Shown: positions 1-6,088, counted from the stretch's first letter. The stretch: DNA of 6,088 bases from Desulfoprunum sp. (GCA_030696435.1 JAUYSF010000028.1:1-6088); one strand, 5' to 3'. Notes: generated by a model from the letters alone, not told the origin. Numbers and translations are program-made.

Positions 1-1263
1 GCCGGCGGCTGGCTGGAAATCGCAGACGAGGACGAACGATCACTCAAGGCCACGATCCAGTATGGCCTCAAAGGGCTTTCCGCCTATGCCGAGCACGCCT
101 ATCAACTACATAAACACAGCCGGCCCATATTTGAATTTCTGATGGAAGGCCTCGCGGCGATCGTCGATCCTTCACTGTCCAAAGACGATCTGCTAGCCCT
201 GGCTATCAAGACCGGCAAGGTCGGCGTCGATACCATGGCCCTGCTCGACAAGGCCAATGCCGAAGGCTACGGCGTCCCGGAGATGACAACCGTCAATCTC
301 GGGGTGGGCAACAATCCGGGCATCCTGGTCTCCGGTCATGACCTGGTGGACCTCCATGAGCTCCTGGAACAGACCAAAGGCACCGGGGTGGATATCTACA
401 CCCACAGCGAAATGCTGCCCGCCCATTACTATCCCAAACTCAAGGCCTACAGCCACCTCATCGGCAACTACGGCAATGCCTGGTGGATGCAAAAAAGAGA
501 GATCGAATCATTCAACGGACCGGTCCTCTTTACCTCAAACTGTATCGTCCCTCCCAACCCGGAACACATGGATCGGATATTCACAACCGGTGCCGTCGGT
601 TTTGCAGGATGTGCCCATATCCCCGATCGCCAGGACGGTAAATCGAAGGACTTCTCGCAGATCATCGCCAAGGCCAAGACCTGCAAACCACCCGAGGAAA
701 TCGACAAAGGCAGCATTGTCGGTGGTTTCGGCCACATCCAGGTGCTGGCATTGAAAGATAAAATTATCGATGCCATAAAATCCGGGGCGATCAAGCGCTT
801 TGTGGTCATGGGCGGCTGCGACGGACGCCATAAATCCCGTGACTACTACACCCGGGTGGCGGAGCTTTTGCCAAAGGACACCATCATCCTCACGGCCGGT
901 TGCGCCAAATACAAGTACCTCAAACTCGATCTCGGCGATATCGGCGGCATCCCCCGTGTGCTCGATGCCGGCCAGTGCAACGATTCCTACTCCCTGGCGG
1001 TAATCGCCATGGAACTGCAGAAGGCCTTTGGTCTGGGGGATATCAACGATCTGCCGATATCTTTTGATATCGCCTGGTACGAACAAAAGGCCGCCCTGGT
1101 GCTGTTGGCCCTGCTCTACCTGGGAGTGAAGGGAATACGGCTCGGACCGACCCTGCCGGGTTTCCTCTCAGCCAATGTGGCAAAAATCCTGATCGAGAAG
1201 TTTGATATCAAGGGGATCACGACGCCCGAAGAGGATGTCGCGGCGATGATGGCCGGGCACTGA
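1..1263 (+). CDS. hcp: Hybrid-cluster protein (hydroxylamine reductase), 5'-truncated by window edge
   Basis: The reading frame is open from base 1 to the TGA at 1261-1263, giving 420 residues of a family usually about 550 long. Roughly 130 N-terminal residues, including the cysteines of the first Fe-S cluster, lie outside the window. All hybrid-cluster ligands known from Desulfovibrio Hcp can be placed (numbering from window base 1): His113 (SGHDL), Glu137 (HSEMLP), Cys181 (SNCIVPP), Cys273 (MGGCDGRH, the persulfide cysteine), Cys301 (TAGCAKY), Cys326 (AGQCNDSY) and Glu361 (WYEQKA). Their spacings (24, 44, 92, 28, 25, 35) match those I recall for D. vulgaris Hcp, except 92 instead of 94. Hcp is a cytoplasmic enzyme that reduces NO or hydroxylamine in nitrosative stress and has also been linked to protein S-nitrosylation. 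The ATG at 142 is internal, not the start. No Hcr reductase gene is visible. The gene converges on the formate dehydrogenase cluster and is transcribed independently of it. Confidence 0.96.
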   Translation, partial: AGGWLEIADEDERSLKATIQYGLKGLSAYAEHAYQLHKHSRPIFEFLMEGLAAIVDPSLSKDDLLALAIKTGKVGVDTMALLDKANAEGYGVPEMTTVNLGVGNNPGILVSGHDLVDLHELLEQTKGTGVDIYTHSEMLPAHYYPKLKAYSHLIGNYGNAWWMQKREIESFNGPVLFTSNCIVPPNPEHMDRIFTTGAVGFAGCAHIPDRQDGKSKDFSQIIAKAKTCKPPEEIDKGSIVGGFGHIQVLALKDKIIDAIKSGAIKRFVVMGGCDGRHKSRDYYTRVAELLPKDTIILTAGCAKYKYLKLDLGDIGGIPRVLDAGQCNDSYSLAVIAMELQKAFGLGDINDLPISFDIAWYEQKAALVLLALLYLGVKGIRLGPTLPGFLSANVAKILIEKFDIKGITTPEEDVAAMMAGH

Positions 1264-1284
1264 GTTGGTCGCTCTGTCTTATGC

Positions 1285-1403
1285 CAATTCCAAATCAAGA
1301 TGAGAACGCGAAGGCGCAAGCGAGCAGCGATGAGACAGTACATACACGTACATCGAGGAGCCGCACAGCGCAGCCGACACCGTTAACGCTTGATTTGGAA
1401 TTG
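1285..1403. repeat. 119-bp MITE/REP-like element with 15-bp perfect terminal inverted repeats
   Basis: CAATTCCAAATCAAG at 1285-1299 is the exact reverse complement of 1389-1403, with an 89-base core between the arms. The core is purine-rich on its left and has a small GTAC-ATACAC-GTAC symmetry near its centre (about 1338-1351). There is no transposase gene. The element lies 21 bases after the hcp stop and before the hcp-directed terminator, so it would be transcribed in the hcp 3' UTR. Size and ends resemble a non-autonomous miniature transposable element or a large REP-type palindrome; I do not recognise a named family. No clear target-site duplication is visible in the flanks (left ...CTTATGC, right CAATTAAT...). 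Confidence 0.65.
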
Positions 1404-1443
1404 CAATTAATCTGACCCGAGTCAAGCCACAGCATGGGGGCGG

Positions 1444-1488
1444 ACCAAAGGGCTGTCCGGCTTGAACAGCTCTTTGGTCTCTTTTTTG
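1444..1488 (+). terminator. Rho-independent terminator downstream of hcp
   Basis: ACCAAAGGGCTGT (1444-1456) pairs with ACAGCTCTTTGGT (1466-1478): 12 of 13 positions pair, with one G/C-to-T mismatch position, around a 9-base loop. A T-rich tract CTCTTTTTTG follows at 1479-1488. The T tract is only on the + strand side, so it serves hcp and not the converging fdhE. It lies 180 bases past the hcp stop because the inverted-repeat element sits in between. From 1489 to the end of fdhE at 1554 I see no gene or convincing signal, and no clear terminator for the - strand operon. Confidence 0.85.
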
Positions 1489-1553
1489 ACGTACAAAATG
1501 AAGGACGATGAAAACAAGGGCGGGGAAAATCAGTCAGTCTCCTGAGGTTCCTC

Positions 1554-2327
1554 TTATTCCACCTTTTTCAAGCCGATGGGATTCGGCGTCATGCGAGCAT
1601 ATCCCTTACCCTGAGCCACGATGTCGAGCGGTAGGCTCGCCAAGTCGGCCAGGTCTACCCCCATCTCACCAAGAACCGGACCCTCCACAACCTTCACATA
1701 GGCTTGGCACTCGTCGCAGGTGATTACCCGGAATCCAGGTTCATCCTCAGACATGATGGTGTTGAGCTTTGAGGCATCAGCGGTCCCGCAGTTCGGACAG
1801 CTGACGAAAAGGGGCGATTGGCCGGAAGTACCGCAGAAAGAACAGTGCAGGTTGCGTTTGGGGCCTTCCACGATGGATGCAAGGGTAGCCCGCGCCGAAC
1901 AAAGGGGACAACGTCCATCCTCCCATTGACTACCGTCCAGCGGGAAGGTCTCCCGCAGTGCCAGAAAATAGGGCCTGCTCAACAGGAACAGGATCGTGGC
2001 CAGTTCCTCTTCGGCACAGGAAAGAGAGGGCAAGGCGGGAATCTCGTCGAGCGGAAACCGCATGAAGTCAATATCACCTCCCTCCAGGGCCCGGCAAAGC
2101 GGTTCAAATTCCTCACCCGGCAGGTCGAAGATAGAGACAAACAATTGGAAAACAGCGCCGGCACTTTCCCGCGGATATGCCTTGGAGTCCTCCGCTGACA
2201 TAGCCGATCTCAGTTTCGGCAGAAGTTCCGTTGCCTCTTGCTGAAAGCGTTGCCATCTGGCGTACAGTTCGAGCGGGTCCTTGAGGTGCGGCCGTTGTTC
2301 GATCAACGCCTGAATATCTATGGTCAT
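1554..2327 (-). CDS. fdhE: Formate dehydrogenase accessory protein FdhE
   Basis: This 257-residue protein belongs to the FdhE family, cytoplasmic factors that bind the catalytic subunit of Tat-exported respiratory formate dehydrogenases and are needed for active enzyme. It has a helical N-terminal half (about 1-130) and a C-terminal half with four CxxC pairs: Cys140/143 (CPLC), Cys162/165 (CSFC), Cys177/180 (CPNC) and Cys204/207 (CDEC). These are the rubredoxin-like metal-binding knuckles typical of FdhE, and the length is slightly short of the roughly 300 residues of E. coli FdhE. The ATG at 2325-2327 is preceded by AAGGAG a few bases upstream. The SD overlaps the TAA of the peroxidase gene, only 8 bases away, which indicates co-transcription and probably coupled translation. 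It is the last gene of the - strand operon. Its presence beside the formate dehydrogenase subunits supports the assignment. Confidence 0.9.
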   Translation of the reverse strand: MTIDIQALIEQRPHLKDPLELYARWQRFQQEATELLPKLRSAMSAEDSKAYPRESAGAVFQLFVSIFDLPGEEFEPLCRALEGGDIDFMRFPLDEIPALPSLSCAEEELATILFLLSRPYFLALRETFPLDGSQWEDGRCPLCSARATLASIVEGPKRNLHCSFCGTSGQSPLFVSCPNCGTADASKLNTIMSEDEPGFRVITCDECQAYVKVVEGPVLGEMGVDLADLASLPLDIVAQGKGYARMTPNPIGLKKVE

Positions 2328-2335
2328 GATTCTCC

Positions 2336-3391
2336 TTATGGAATTTTTGGGTAGATAAAGCGTATTGGCGCTCCGGTCAATCCTTCTTCGAGAAAGACCT
2401 TAAGCTGTCCCTTCTCCGTGGGTGTGAGTTGCAGGGGCTTCAGCGCGGCGTTGCCCGTGCCGCCACCCCCGTTGAAGAATTCGATGACTTCATCTAAGGT
2501 CGCGTAGATGCCGTTGTGCATGTAGGGAGCAGTCCCGGCGATTTCCCTGAGCGTGGGGGTTTTAAATGCCCTCCAATCTTTCTGGTCCTTGGTGATGAGG
2601 TATCGTCCGGGATCCTCGGCCAAGGTCCGATATCCCTCGAAATGAAAGACCTTGGCAACGAATCGGCGCGTTGCCGCAATCCGCGGGTCTTTCAGGTGCT
2701 CGGGGTTTTCCTGGACCTGGAGGGCATGGAACCGATCATCAGCCAGATTGACACCGAAATGGCACTCGGAACACTTGCCTTTGCCCGTAAATATTTTATA
2801 TCCTCGCACGGCTTCCGGCGAGAGACCTTTTTTATTCCCGCTCAGGAACCGATCAAGTGGCGCATCGCGCGAAATGAGGGTCCGCTCGAAGGCGGCGATT
2901 GCCATGGCGATGCGCTCACGAGTCACGTCAGGGTCGCCGAAGACCTCTGCGAACTCCGCCACGTATTCCGGCACGGAGCGAATTTCCTCCTCCATGAAGT
3001 CCAGGTTCTGGTTCATTTCGAAGGCCGACATCATCGGAAAGAGCGCCTGTTCTTCAAGGCTTGAGGCCCGACCGTCATGGAACAGGTATTTCTGGAAGGC
3101 AACGCCTATCAAGGTGGGCGAGTTGCGCCAGTTCCGGGTCGTGGGGTAGCTGAGCGAGATCTCCAGTCCGTCACTGTAACCTTGCTGGGGATCATGGCAG
3201 GTCGCGCAGCTCATGGTTCCATCGCCGGACAACCGCCGGTCGAAGAAGAGTTTCTTGCCGAGTTCGATCTTGGCCGGTGTCTGGGGGTTTTGTTGGGGGA
3301 TCGGGACGTCCTTGATCGACTCCAACTGGCCGGCAAACCCGCACAATGGCAGGCAGAGCGCAACAAGGAATATCCAAGCTATTTTTCTCAT
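2336..3391 (-). CDS. Di-haem cytochrome c peroxidase / MauG-family protein, periplasmic
   Basis: The 351-residue product starts with a Sec signal peptide (MRK, then a hydrophobic stretch to about residue 20, FAG/Q). Two haem c attachment sites follow: C62-A-T-C65-H66 and C206-S-E-C209-H210. Other CCP/MauG family marks are LFFDRRLSGDGTMSCATCH at the first haem, FHDGRASSLEEQA (residues 103-115, with Glu113 at the conserved catalytic glutamate position), EM at 124-125, and TPTLREIAGTAPYMHNG near 277-293. Bacterial di-haem peroxidases reduce H2O2 to water with electrons from small c-type cytochromes. MauG relatives use the same fold for other oxidations, so the substrate is not certain. An in-frame ATG at 3466 would add 25 residues, but they lie inside the upstream gene and would bury the signal peptide. 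The ATG at 3391 has its own SD and is preferred. It lies 4 bases after the DsbA-like gene and 8 before fdhE. Confidence 0.9.
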   Translation of the reverse strand: MRKIAWIFLVALCLPLCGFAGQLESIKDVPIPQQNPQTPAKIELGKKLFFDRRLSGDGTMSCATCHDPQQGYSDGLEISLSYPTTRNWRNSPTLIGVAFQKYLFHDGRASSLEEQALFPMMSAFEMNQNLDFMEEEIRSVPEYVAEFAEVFGDPDVTRERIAMAIAAFERTLISRDAPLDRFLSGNKKGLSPEAVRGYKIFTGKGKCSECHFGVNLADDRFHALQVQENPEHLKDPRIAATRRFVAKVFHFEGYRTLAEDPGRYLITKDQKDWRAFKTPTLREIAGTAPYMHNGIYATLDEVIEFFNGGGGTGNAALKPLQLTPTEKGQLKVFLEEGLTGAPIRFIYPKIP

Positions 3392-3395
3392 CGGT

Positions 3396-3986
3396 TTACC
3401 TTCCTGGCTGATGCAATTCCTCGTCGATGATCTTCTTGAAATAGTCGAAGGGACGCTCACCAACAACTTGTCGGCCGTTGATGTAGAAGGTCGGCGTGTT
3501 GAAGAGGTCTATAGACTCGGCAAGCTGCACATCGCCGTCAATCTCCTTCGCGTGCTTGCCACTGTCGATCGATTCGCTGAATTTATTCACGTCAAGCCCT
3601 AGCTCACCAGCGTAAGCGATCAGGCTGACCCGGTCCAGCTTTGGTGATCGGGCGATTAAAATATCGTGCATCTCCCAGTACTTCCCCTGGTCTTTCGCCG
3701 CGAGAGAGGCTTCGGCCGCGACCCTTGCGAAATCACGGTATTTGTAGGGATAATTCTTGATGACCAGCCGGATCTTGCCGGGGTAGGTCTGCAATATCTG
3801 TTTGACGGTCGGACCGGCCGCCACACAGTGGGGTCACTGGAAATCGATGAATTCAATGATGGTGACCGGCGCGTCGGCCGGCCCCAGGGATGGAGAGTCG
3901 CCGATCGGGACATCGGCCCTCTTCTGCTCTGCATGCGCCATCCCGAACACAAGCAGGGCGAAAACACAGATCAGTATTCTTTTCAT
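3396..3986 (-). CDS. DsbA-like thiol oxidoreductase, probable selenoprotein (UPHC active site, Sec at in-frame TGA)
   Basis: Read through the TGA at 3836-3834, this is one 196-residue protein of the thioredoxin-fold DsbA/Thioredoxin_4 family. It has a signal peptide (MKRILICVFALLVFG, likely cut after MAHA at 19), a first strand VTIIEFIDFQ (41-50), then TGA at codon 51 followed by P52-H53-C54, a helical insert (YRDFARVAAEASLAAKDQGKYWEMHD) and the cis-proline loop N-T-P165-T-F-Y-I-N-G. Relatives have CPHC, so TGA replaces the nucleophilic first cysteine. A stem-loop with SECIS properties follows directly. The frame is unbroken on both sides and conserved residues continue across the codon, which argues against a pseudogene. 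The ATG at 3986 is chosen because it gives a clean signal peptide. The only other ATG, at 4034, adds 16 hydrophilic residues. Neither has a normally spaced SD. It would act in the periplasm as a disulfide oxidase, isomerase or reductase; the partner is unknown. Cys-containing DsbA proteins are common, and Sec forms have been reported in selenoproteome surveys as I recall. Confidence 0.88.
3399..3405 (-). promoter_or_regulatory. Shine-Dalgarno of the peroxidase gene, inside the end of the DsbA-like gene
   Basis: AGGAAGG lies 7 bases upstream of the ATG at 3391. It is formed by the last two sense codons of the preceding gene (GGA AGG, before TAA). It fixes the peroxidase start and implies translational coupling to ribosomes finishing the DsbA-like gene. 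Confidence 0.75.
3798..3828 (-). promoter_or_regulatory. Bacterial SECIS element for Sec insertion at codon 51
   Basis: Beginning 5 nt after the UGA, CUGUGUGGCGG (3828-3818) pairs with CCGUCAAACAG (3808-3798): 10 of 11 positions pair, with one G-A mismatch and one G-U wobble. The 9-nt apical loop CCGGUCCGA contains GGU at 3815-3813. In the E. coli fdhF SECIS the SelB-contacting GGUC also lies in the apical loop and starts 18 nt after the UGA; here the count is also exactly 18. A smaller competing hairpin (CGGU/ACCG, 3-nt loop) is possible. Folding was done by eye, without energies. Confidence 0.82.
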
Positions 3987-3996
3987 TAGATTAGAT

Positions 3997-4028
3997 AGAA
4001 AAGGGGATACAGATGTATCCCCTTTTCT
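3997..4028. terminator. Strong perfect hairpin with T tracts between cytochrome b and DsbA-like genes
   Basis: AGAAAAGGGGATAC (3997-4010) and GTATCCCCTTTTCT (4015-4028) are perfect 14-base reverse complements around a 4-base loop. Each strand has a GC-rich upper stem followed by TTTTCT, so it could terminate in either direction. On the - strand it would limit readthrough from the formate dehydrogenase genes into the downstream three genes. It ends only 10 bases before the ATG at 3986, an unusual place for a plain terminator, so a role in translation initiation or mRNA processing is also possible. Confidence 0.65.
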
Positions 4029-4031
4029 CCT
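4027..4031 (-). promoter_or_regulatory. Possible displaced Shine-Dalgarno (AGGAG) for the DsbA-like gene
   Basis: No SD lies in the usual window before the ATG at 3986 (upstream bases ATCTAATCTA). AGGAG occurs about 40 bases upstream, immediately at the 5' foot of the hairpin. Folding of the hairpin would bring it near the start codon. This is a structural inference, and the two 3' bases of the motif would pair in the outermost stem. Confidence 0.3.
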
Positions 4032-4058
4032 CATGATAGGTTGACAATGGGCCGGGGC

Positions 4059-4664
4059 TTACATCTTCCCGACCGACTTCATCCATTTTGGATATTTCTT
4101 CTTGGCGTCACTCAGCGGCAACATGCCGTTCACCATGATCTGGAACGTTCCCGGATTTGCCAGGGTGCTCAGATAGATGTGGACCGGCACGGCGATGACA
4201 AAGACACAGAACGCCACATTATGCACCAGGTGGGAAACAAGCATCACGGTCACATTATCCTTCATGAACCAGATGCCGAAGCCGGAAAGGGCGATGGCGA
4301 TCCCGGCCCCGACAATCCCCAGATAATAAAGCTTCTGACCGGGATTGTATTTTCCCATCGGTGGAACCTTCACCTTGTGAGACAGGTAACCTCCTGCCAC
4401 CTTGAACCATTGCAGGTCGTCGGCGTCGTATTCAAAGGCATCCTTGAGGTAATGGACCATGGAAACCAGGAGCGACAAAATAAAAACCACTCCTCCCCAG
4501 TTATGCACGGTTTTCATCGTTTCAAACCCGCCGAATACGGAACTGATAACCTCGATATGGAACAAAAAGGAGTATCCCGTAATGATCAGCATGATGCAGC
4601 TTCCGGCCAGTATCCAGTGGTTCACGACCTCGCCGACACTTGATTTTCTTACCATCTCAGCCAT
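4059..4664 (-). CDS. fdnI: Formate dehydrogenase gamma subunit, cytochrome b
   Basis: This 201-residue membrane protein resembles the gamma subunit of E. coli formate dehydrogenase-N/O. It has four hydrophobic segments (about 18-35, 54-73, 113-132, 147-167) and the family motif GKYNPGQK at 104-111. Candidate haem b ligands are His16, His54, His148 and His162; the 14-residue spacing of the last pair and 38 of the first match the E. coli protein as I recall it. The subunit anchors the enzyme, carries two b haems and reduces menaquinone with electrons from the beta subunit. The ATG at 4664 is chosen over one at 4736 because a strong SD (AGGAGGTG, 4676-4669) precedes it and the longer form would overlap the beta gene. 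The beta stop and this start are one base apart (TGA-A-ATG), so translation is almost certainly coupled. The symbol is by similarity; fdoI would be equally valid. Confidence 0.92.
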   Translation of the reverse strand: MAEMVRKSSVGEVVNHWILAGSCIMLIITGYSFLFHIEVISSVFGGFETMKTVHNWGGVVFILSLLVSMVHYLKDAFEYDADDLQWFKVAGGYLSHKVKVPPMGKYNPGQKLYYLGIVGAGIAIALSGFGIWFMKDNVTVMLVSHLVHNVAFCVFVIAVPVHIYLSTLANPGTFQIMVNGMLPLSDAKKKYPKWMKSVGKM

Positions 4665-4665
4665 T

Positions 4666-5436
4666 TCACACCTCCTCTTTCTCTTCCTTGTGGGGGCCAA
4701 TGGCCAGATAATGGATCGCCGCTGCGGCAACCACACCGCCCAAGCCGATCGCTGAGAGCGGCTTCAGATAGTTGTGCCAGAAGACCACGCTGCTCGGGAT
4801 ACTTGGATTTTCCTTCATGCCATAGAGCTTGGGCTCATCCTTGAAGGCATACACTGAGCCCAGACCACCAAGATCCTTTTCGCCGTAAATCGTGCCGAAA
4901 CCCTCTTTTTTAGCGGTAGCGATGAGCTCATCCCGGTCTCCGAACTTCAATGCCGCGGTTGGGCAAGTCTTGACACAGGCCGGTTGCATTCCCGCGCCGA
5001 TCCGGTCAAAACAGAGATGACATTTCGTCACCTTGTTGTCCGTATCGTAGCGAGGTACATCGAATGGACATGCGGTAACGCAGAGCTTGCAGCCGATGCA
5101 CTTATCACGGTCATAGGCCACGGCGCCCTCCGCCGTCCGGTACAATGCCCCGGAAGGACAGATCTTCATACATCCCGCATCATCGCAGTGCATGCACCGC
5201 CTGCTGACAAAGAGCCAGCGCACGGGATTTTCCTTCGACGGCACCTCATTGTACTGGATGATGTTGAAGGCTGCACTTGCCAGGTCCGGCGGATTCTGAT
5301 ACGTGCCGTTGTTCTTGGTCTTGATGCCCGGCAGCTGGTTCCAGGATTTGCAGGCAACCTGGCATCCCCTGCAACCGATGCAGGCCTCCGGGGTAACAAG
5401 GATCGCTTTGCGGTTGTTCGTCTTATCGTTTGCCAT
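4666..5436 (-). CDS. fdnH: Formate dehydrogenase beta subunit, four-cluster ferredoxin-type
   Basis: This 256-residue iron-sulfur subunit carries four cysteine quartets: Cys19/22/25/29 (CIGCRGCQVAC), Cys81/84/89/93, Cys113/116/119/123 (CIGCKLCVTACP), and Cys139/142/154/158. Each would bind a [4Fe-4S] cluster, forming the wire from the alpha active site to the gamma haems. A hydrophobic segment at about 223-246 is the single C-terminal membrane anchor known from FdnH, ending in a charged tail (PHKEEKEEV). It has no signal peptide of its own; in this family it is exported folded together with the Tat-tagged alpha subunit. The ATG at 5436 has an SD, AGGGGG (5448-5443), that overlaps the TAG of the alpha gene 10 bases upstream. 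It is somewhat shorter than the roughly 290-residue E. coli FdnH. Confidence 0.93.
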   Translation of the reverse strand: MANDKTNNRKAILVTPEACIGCRGCQVACKSWNQLPGIKTKNNGTYQNPPDLASAAFNIIQYNEVPSKENPVRWLFVSRRCMHCDDAGCMKICPSGALYRTAEGAVAYDRDKCIGCKLCVTACPFDVPRYDTDNKVTKCHLCFDRIGAGMQPACVKTCPTAALKFGDRDELIATAKKEGFGTIYGEKDLGGLGSVYAFKDEPKLYGMKENPSIPSSVVFWHNYLKPLSAIGLGGVVAAAAIHYLAIGPHKEEKEEV

Positions 5437-5446
5437 GGTTATCCCC

Positions 5447-6088
5447 CTATGCCTTCCGGACGTTGACCATGAAGGCCTTCGACTCGGGTATCATTGTGTT
5501 CGCATCACCCACGTTCGGTGTGAGCAGGTTAACGCTGTCATACCCGCTGCCGTCCTCGGGAAACTGCCAGCCGAAATGCCAGGGAATACCAACCTGATGG
5601 ACGGTCGAGCCGGCAATCTTGAAGGGCTTGAACCTCTCAGAGACCATAGCAACCGTTTTTATCTCTCCGCGGCCAGACGAAACAAGGACTGTCTCGCCGT
5701 TCTCTATTTTCAGCTCCTTTGCCAGCTCCACGCTCATCTCAACGAAGTTCTGGGGCTGCATTTCCAGCAACCAGGAGCAGTGTCGCGTCATGACGCCGGT
5801 CTGCCAGTGCTCCGCCACCCGATAGGTAGTGCAAACAAATGGAAACCGTGCGTCGCAAGAGAAAGAGGCATCCATTTTGTCGCCAAAGATCTTGATGGTC
5901 GGGTTGGTTCGTTGTTTGGACATTGAATTTACTTCGACCGGACATTCCAAAGCCTCGTAGTGCTCGGGGAACGGACCTTCAACCATACCGGTCCCGAAAA
6001 TTGACGCAATACCGTCAGCCTTCATGATGAAGGGTAACTTTCCAGCGGCGGATGCCACCGGCGCACCTCCTCCATCAACGACATCACC
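5447..6088 (-). CDS. fdnG: Formate dehydrogenase alpha (molybdopterin) subunit, C-terminal part, truncated by window edge
   Basis: The frame is open from the right edge to the TAG at 5449-5447, giving the last 213 residues of a subunit usually 800-1,000 long. The fragment has the late-alpha signature PFIMKADG...EGPFPEHYEALECPVE and the C-terminal molybdopterin-dinucleotide-binding domain, with TTYRVAEHWQTG, TRHCSWLLEMQPQNFVEMS and GIPWHFGWQFPEDG. It oxidises formate to CO2 at a Mo- or W-bis-pterin centre. The catalytic Sec/Cys residue, the N-terminal [4Fe-4S] motif and the Tat signal lie outside the window, so whether this subunit is also a selenoprotein cannot be seen. An apparent start at 6058 is an internal GTG (valine); upstream codons continue the protein. 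It is the first visible gene of the - strand operon; its promoter is not in the window. Confidence 0.92.
   Translation of the reverse strand, partial: GDVVDGGGAPVASAAGKLPFIMKADGIASIFGTGMVEGPFPEHYEALECPVEVNSMSKQRTNPTIKIFGDKMDASFSCDARFPFVCTTYRVAEHWQTGVMTRHCSWLLEMQPQNFVEMSVELAKELKIENGETVLVSSGRGEIKTVAMVSERFKPFKIAGSTVHQVGIPWHFGWQFPEDGSGYDSVNLLTPNVGDANTMIPESKAFMVNVRKA

Noticed and set aside
1300..1386. 28-codon ORF inside the inverted-repeat element encoding a very basic peptide (MRTRRRKRAAMRQ...)
   Set aside because: No Shine-Dalgarno, extreme Arg content, and it is confined to the core of a repeat-like element. More likely a by-product of the repeat's composition.
3392..3466. 25-residue N-terminal extension of the peroxidase from an ATG at 3466
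   Set aside because: It overlaps the end of the DsbA-like gene and would place hydrophilic residues before a good signal peptide; the start at 3391 has a well-placed SD.
3834..4034. DsbA-like gene as a pseudogene, or two separate genes split by a stop
   Set aside because: The TGA falls exactly on the first active-site cysteine, the frame is unchanged on both sides, the rest of the protein is intact and a SECIS-like hairpin follows. A random nonsense mutation would not be expected to meet all of these.
4041..4046. TTGACA on the + strand resembling a -35 promoter box
   Set aside because: No matching -10 box at 16-18 bases, and it would drive antisense transcription into the cytochrome b gene with no + strand gene ahead.
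4041..4643. 200-codon + strand ORF opposite the cytochrome b gene, and other long antisense frames opposite fdhE, the peroxidase and the beta subunit
   Set aside because: They are His/Arg/Pro-rich mirror frames of well-supported genes, with no recognisable family features.
4665..4736. 24-residue N-terminal extension of the cytochrome b subunit
   Set aside because: It lies within the coding end of the beta subunit and lacks an SD, whereas the ATG at 4664 has AGGAGGTG just upstream.

Overview
The window looks like part of the chromosome of an anaerobic or microaerobic respiring bacterium. The moderately high GC content, a membrane-bound formate dehydrogenase, a hybrid-cluster protein, a di-haem peroxidase and a probable selenoprotein all point to the Desulfobacterota (former Deltaproteobacteria). 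This placement is inferred from gene content and protein flavour; no rRNA or other marker is present.

Layout. On the + strand, positions 1-1263 hold the C-terminal three quarters of hcp (hybrid-cluster protein). It is followed by a 119-bp element with 15-bp terminal inverted repeats and then a rho-independent terminator. Everything from 1554 to the right edge is on the - strand and runs towards hcp. In transcription order it is: formate dehydrogenase alpha (3' part only), beta (four [4Fe-4S] clusters) and gamma (cytochrome b); a strong hairpin; a DsbA-like thiol oxidoreductase; a di-haem cytochrome c peroxidase/MauG-family protein; and FdhE. Most junctions are very tight (1-10 bases, with Shine-Dalgarno sequences overlapping the previous stop). 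The exception is the 72-base gamma/DsbA gap that holds the hairpin.

The most notable feature is the DsbA-like gene. It appears broken by an in-frame TGA, but that TGA sits exactly where the first cysteine of the CPHC active site belongs. Just downstream is a stem-loop whose apical loop presents GGU 18 nt after the UGA, the same register as in E. coli fdhF. The gene is therefore best read as one intact selenoprotein of 196 residues with a U-P-H-C active site, not as a pseudogene or two ORFs.

How the genes may work together. The alpha-beta-gamma enzyme oxidises formate outside the cytoplasmic membrane and passes electrons through the beta clusters and gamma haems to quinone. FdhE is its cytoplasmic assembly factor. 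The peroxidase and the Sec-DsbA both carry signal peptides, so they would share the periplasm with the formate dehydrogenase, suggesting a module that couples formate respiration with peroxide removal or thiol-redox upkeep. That functional link is inferred from gene order.
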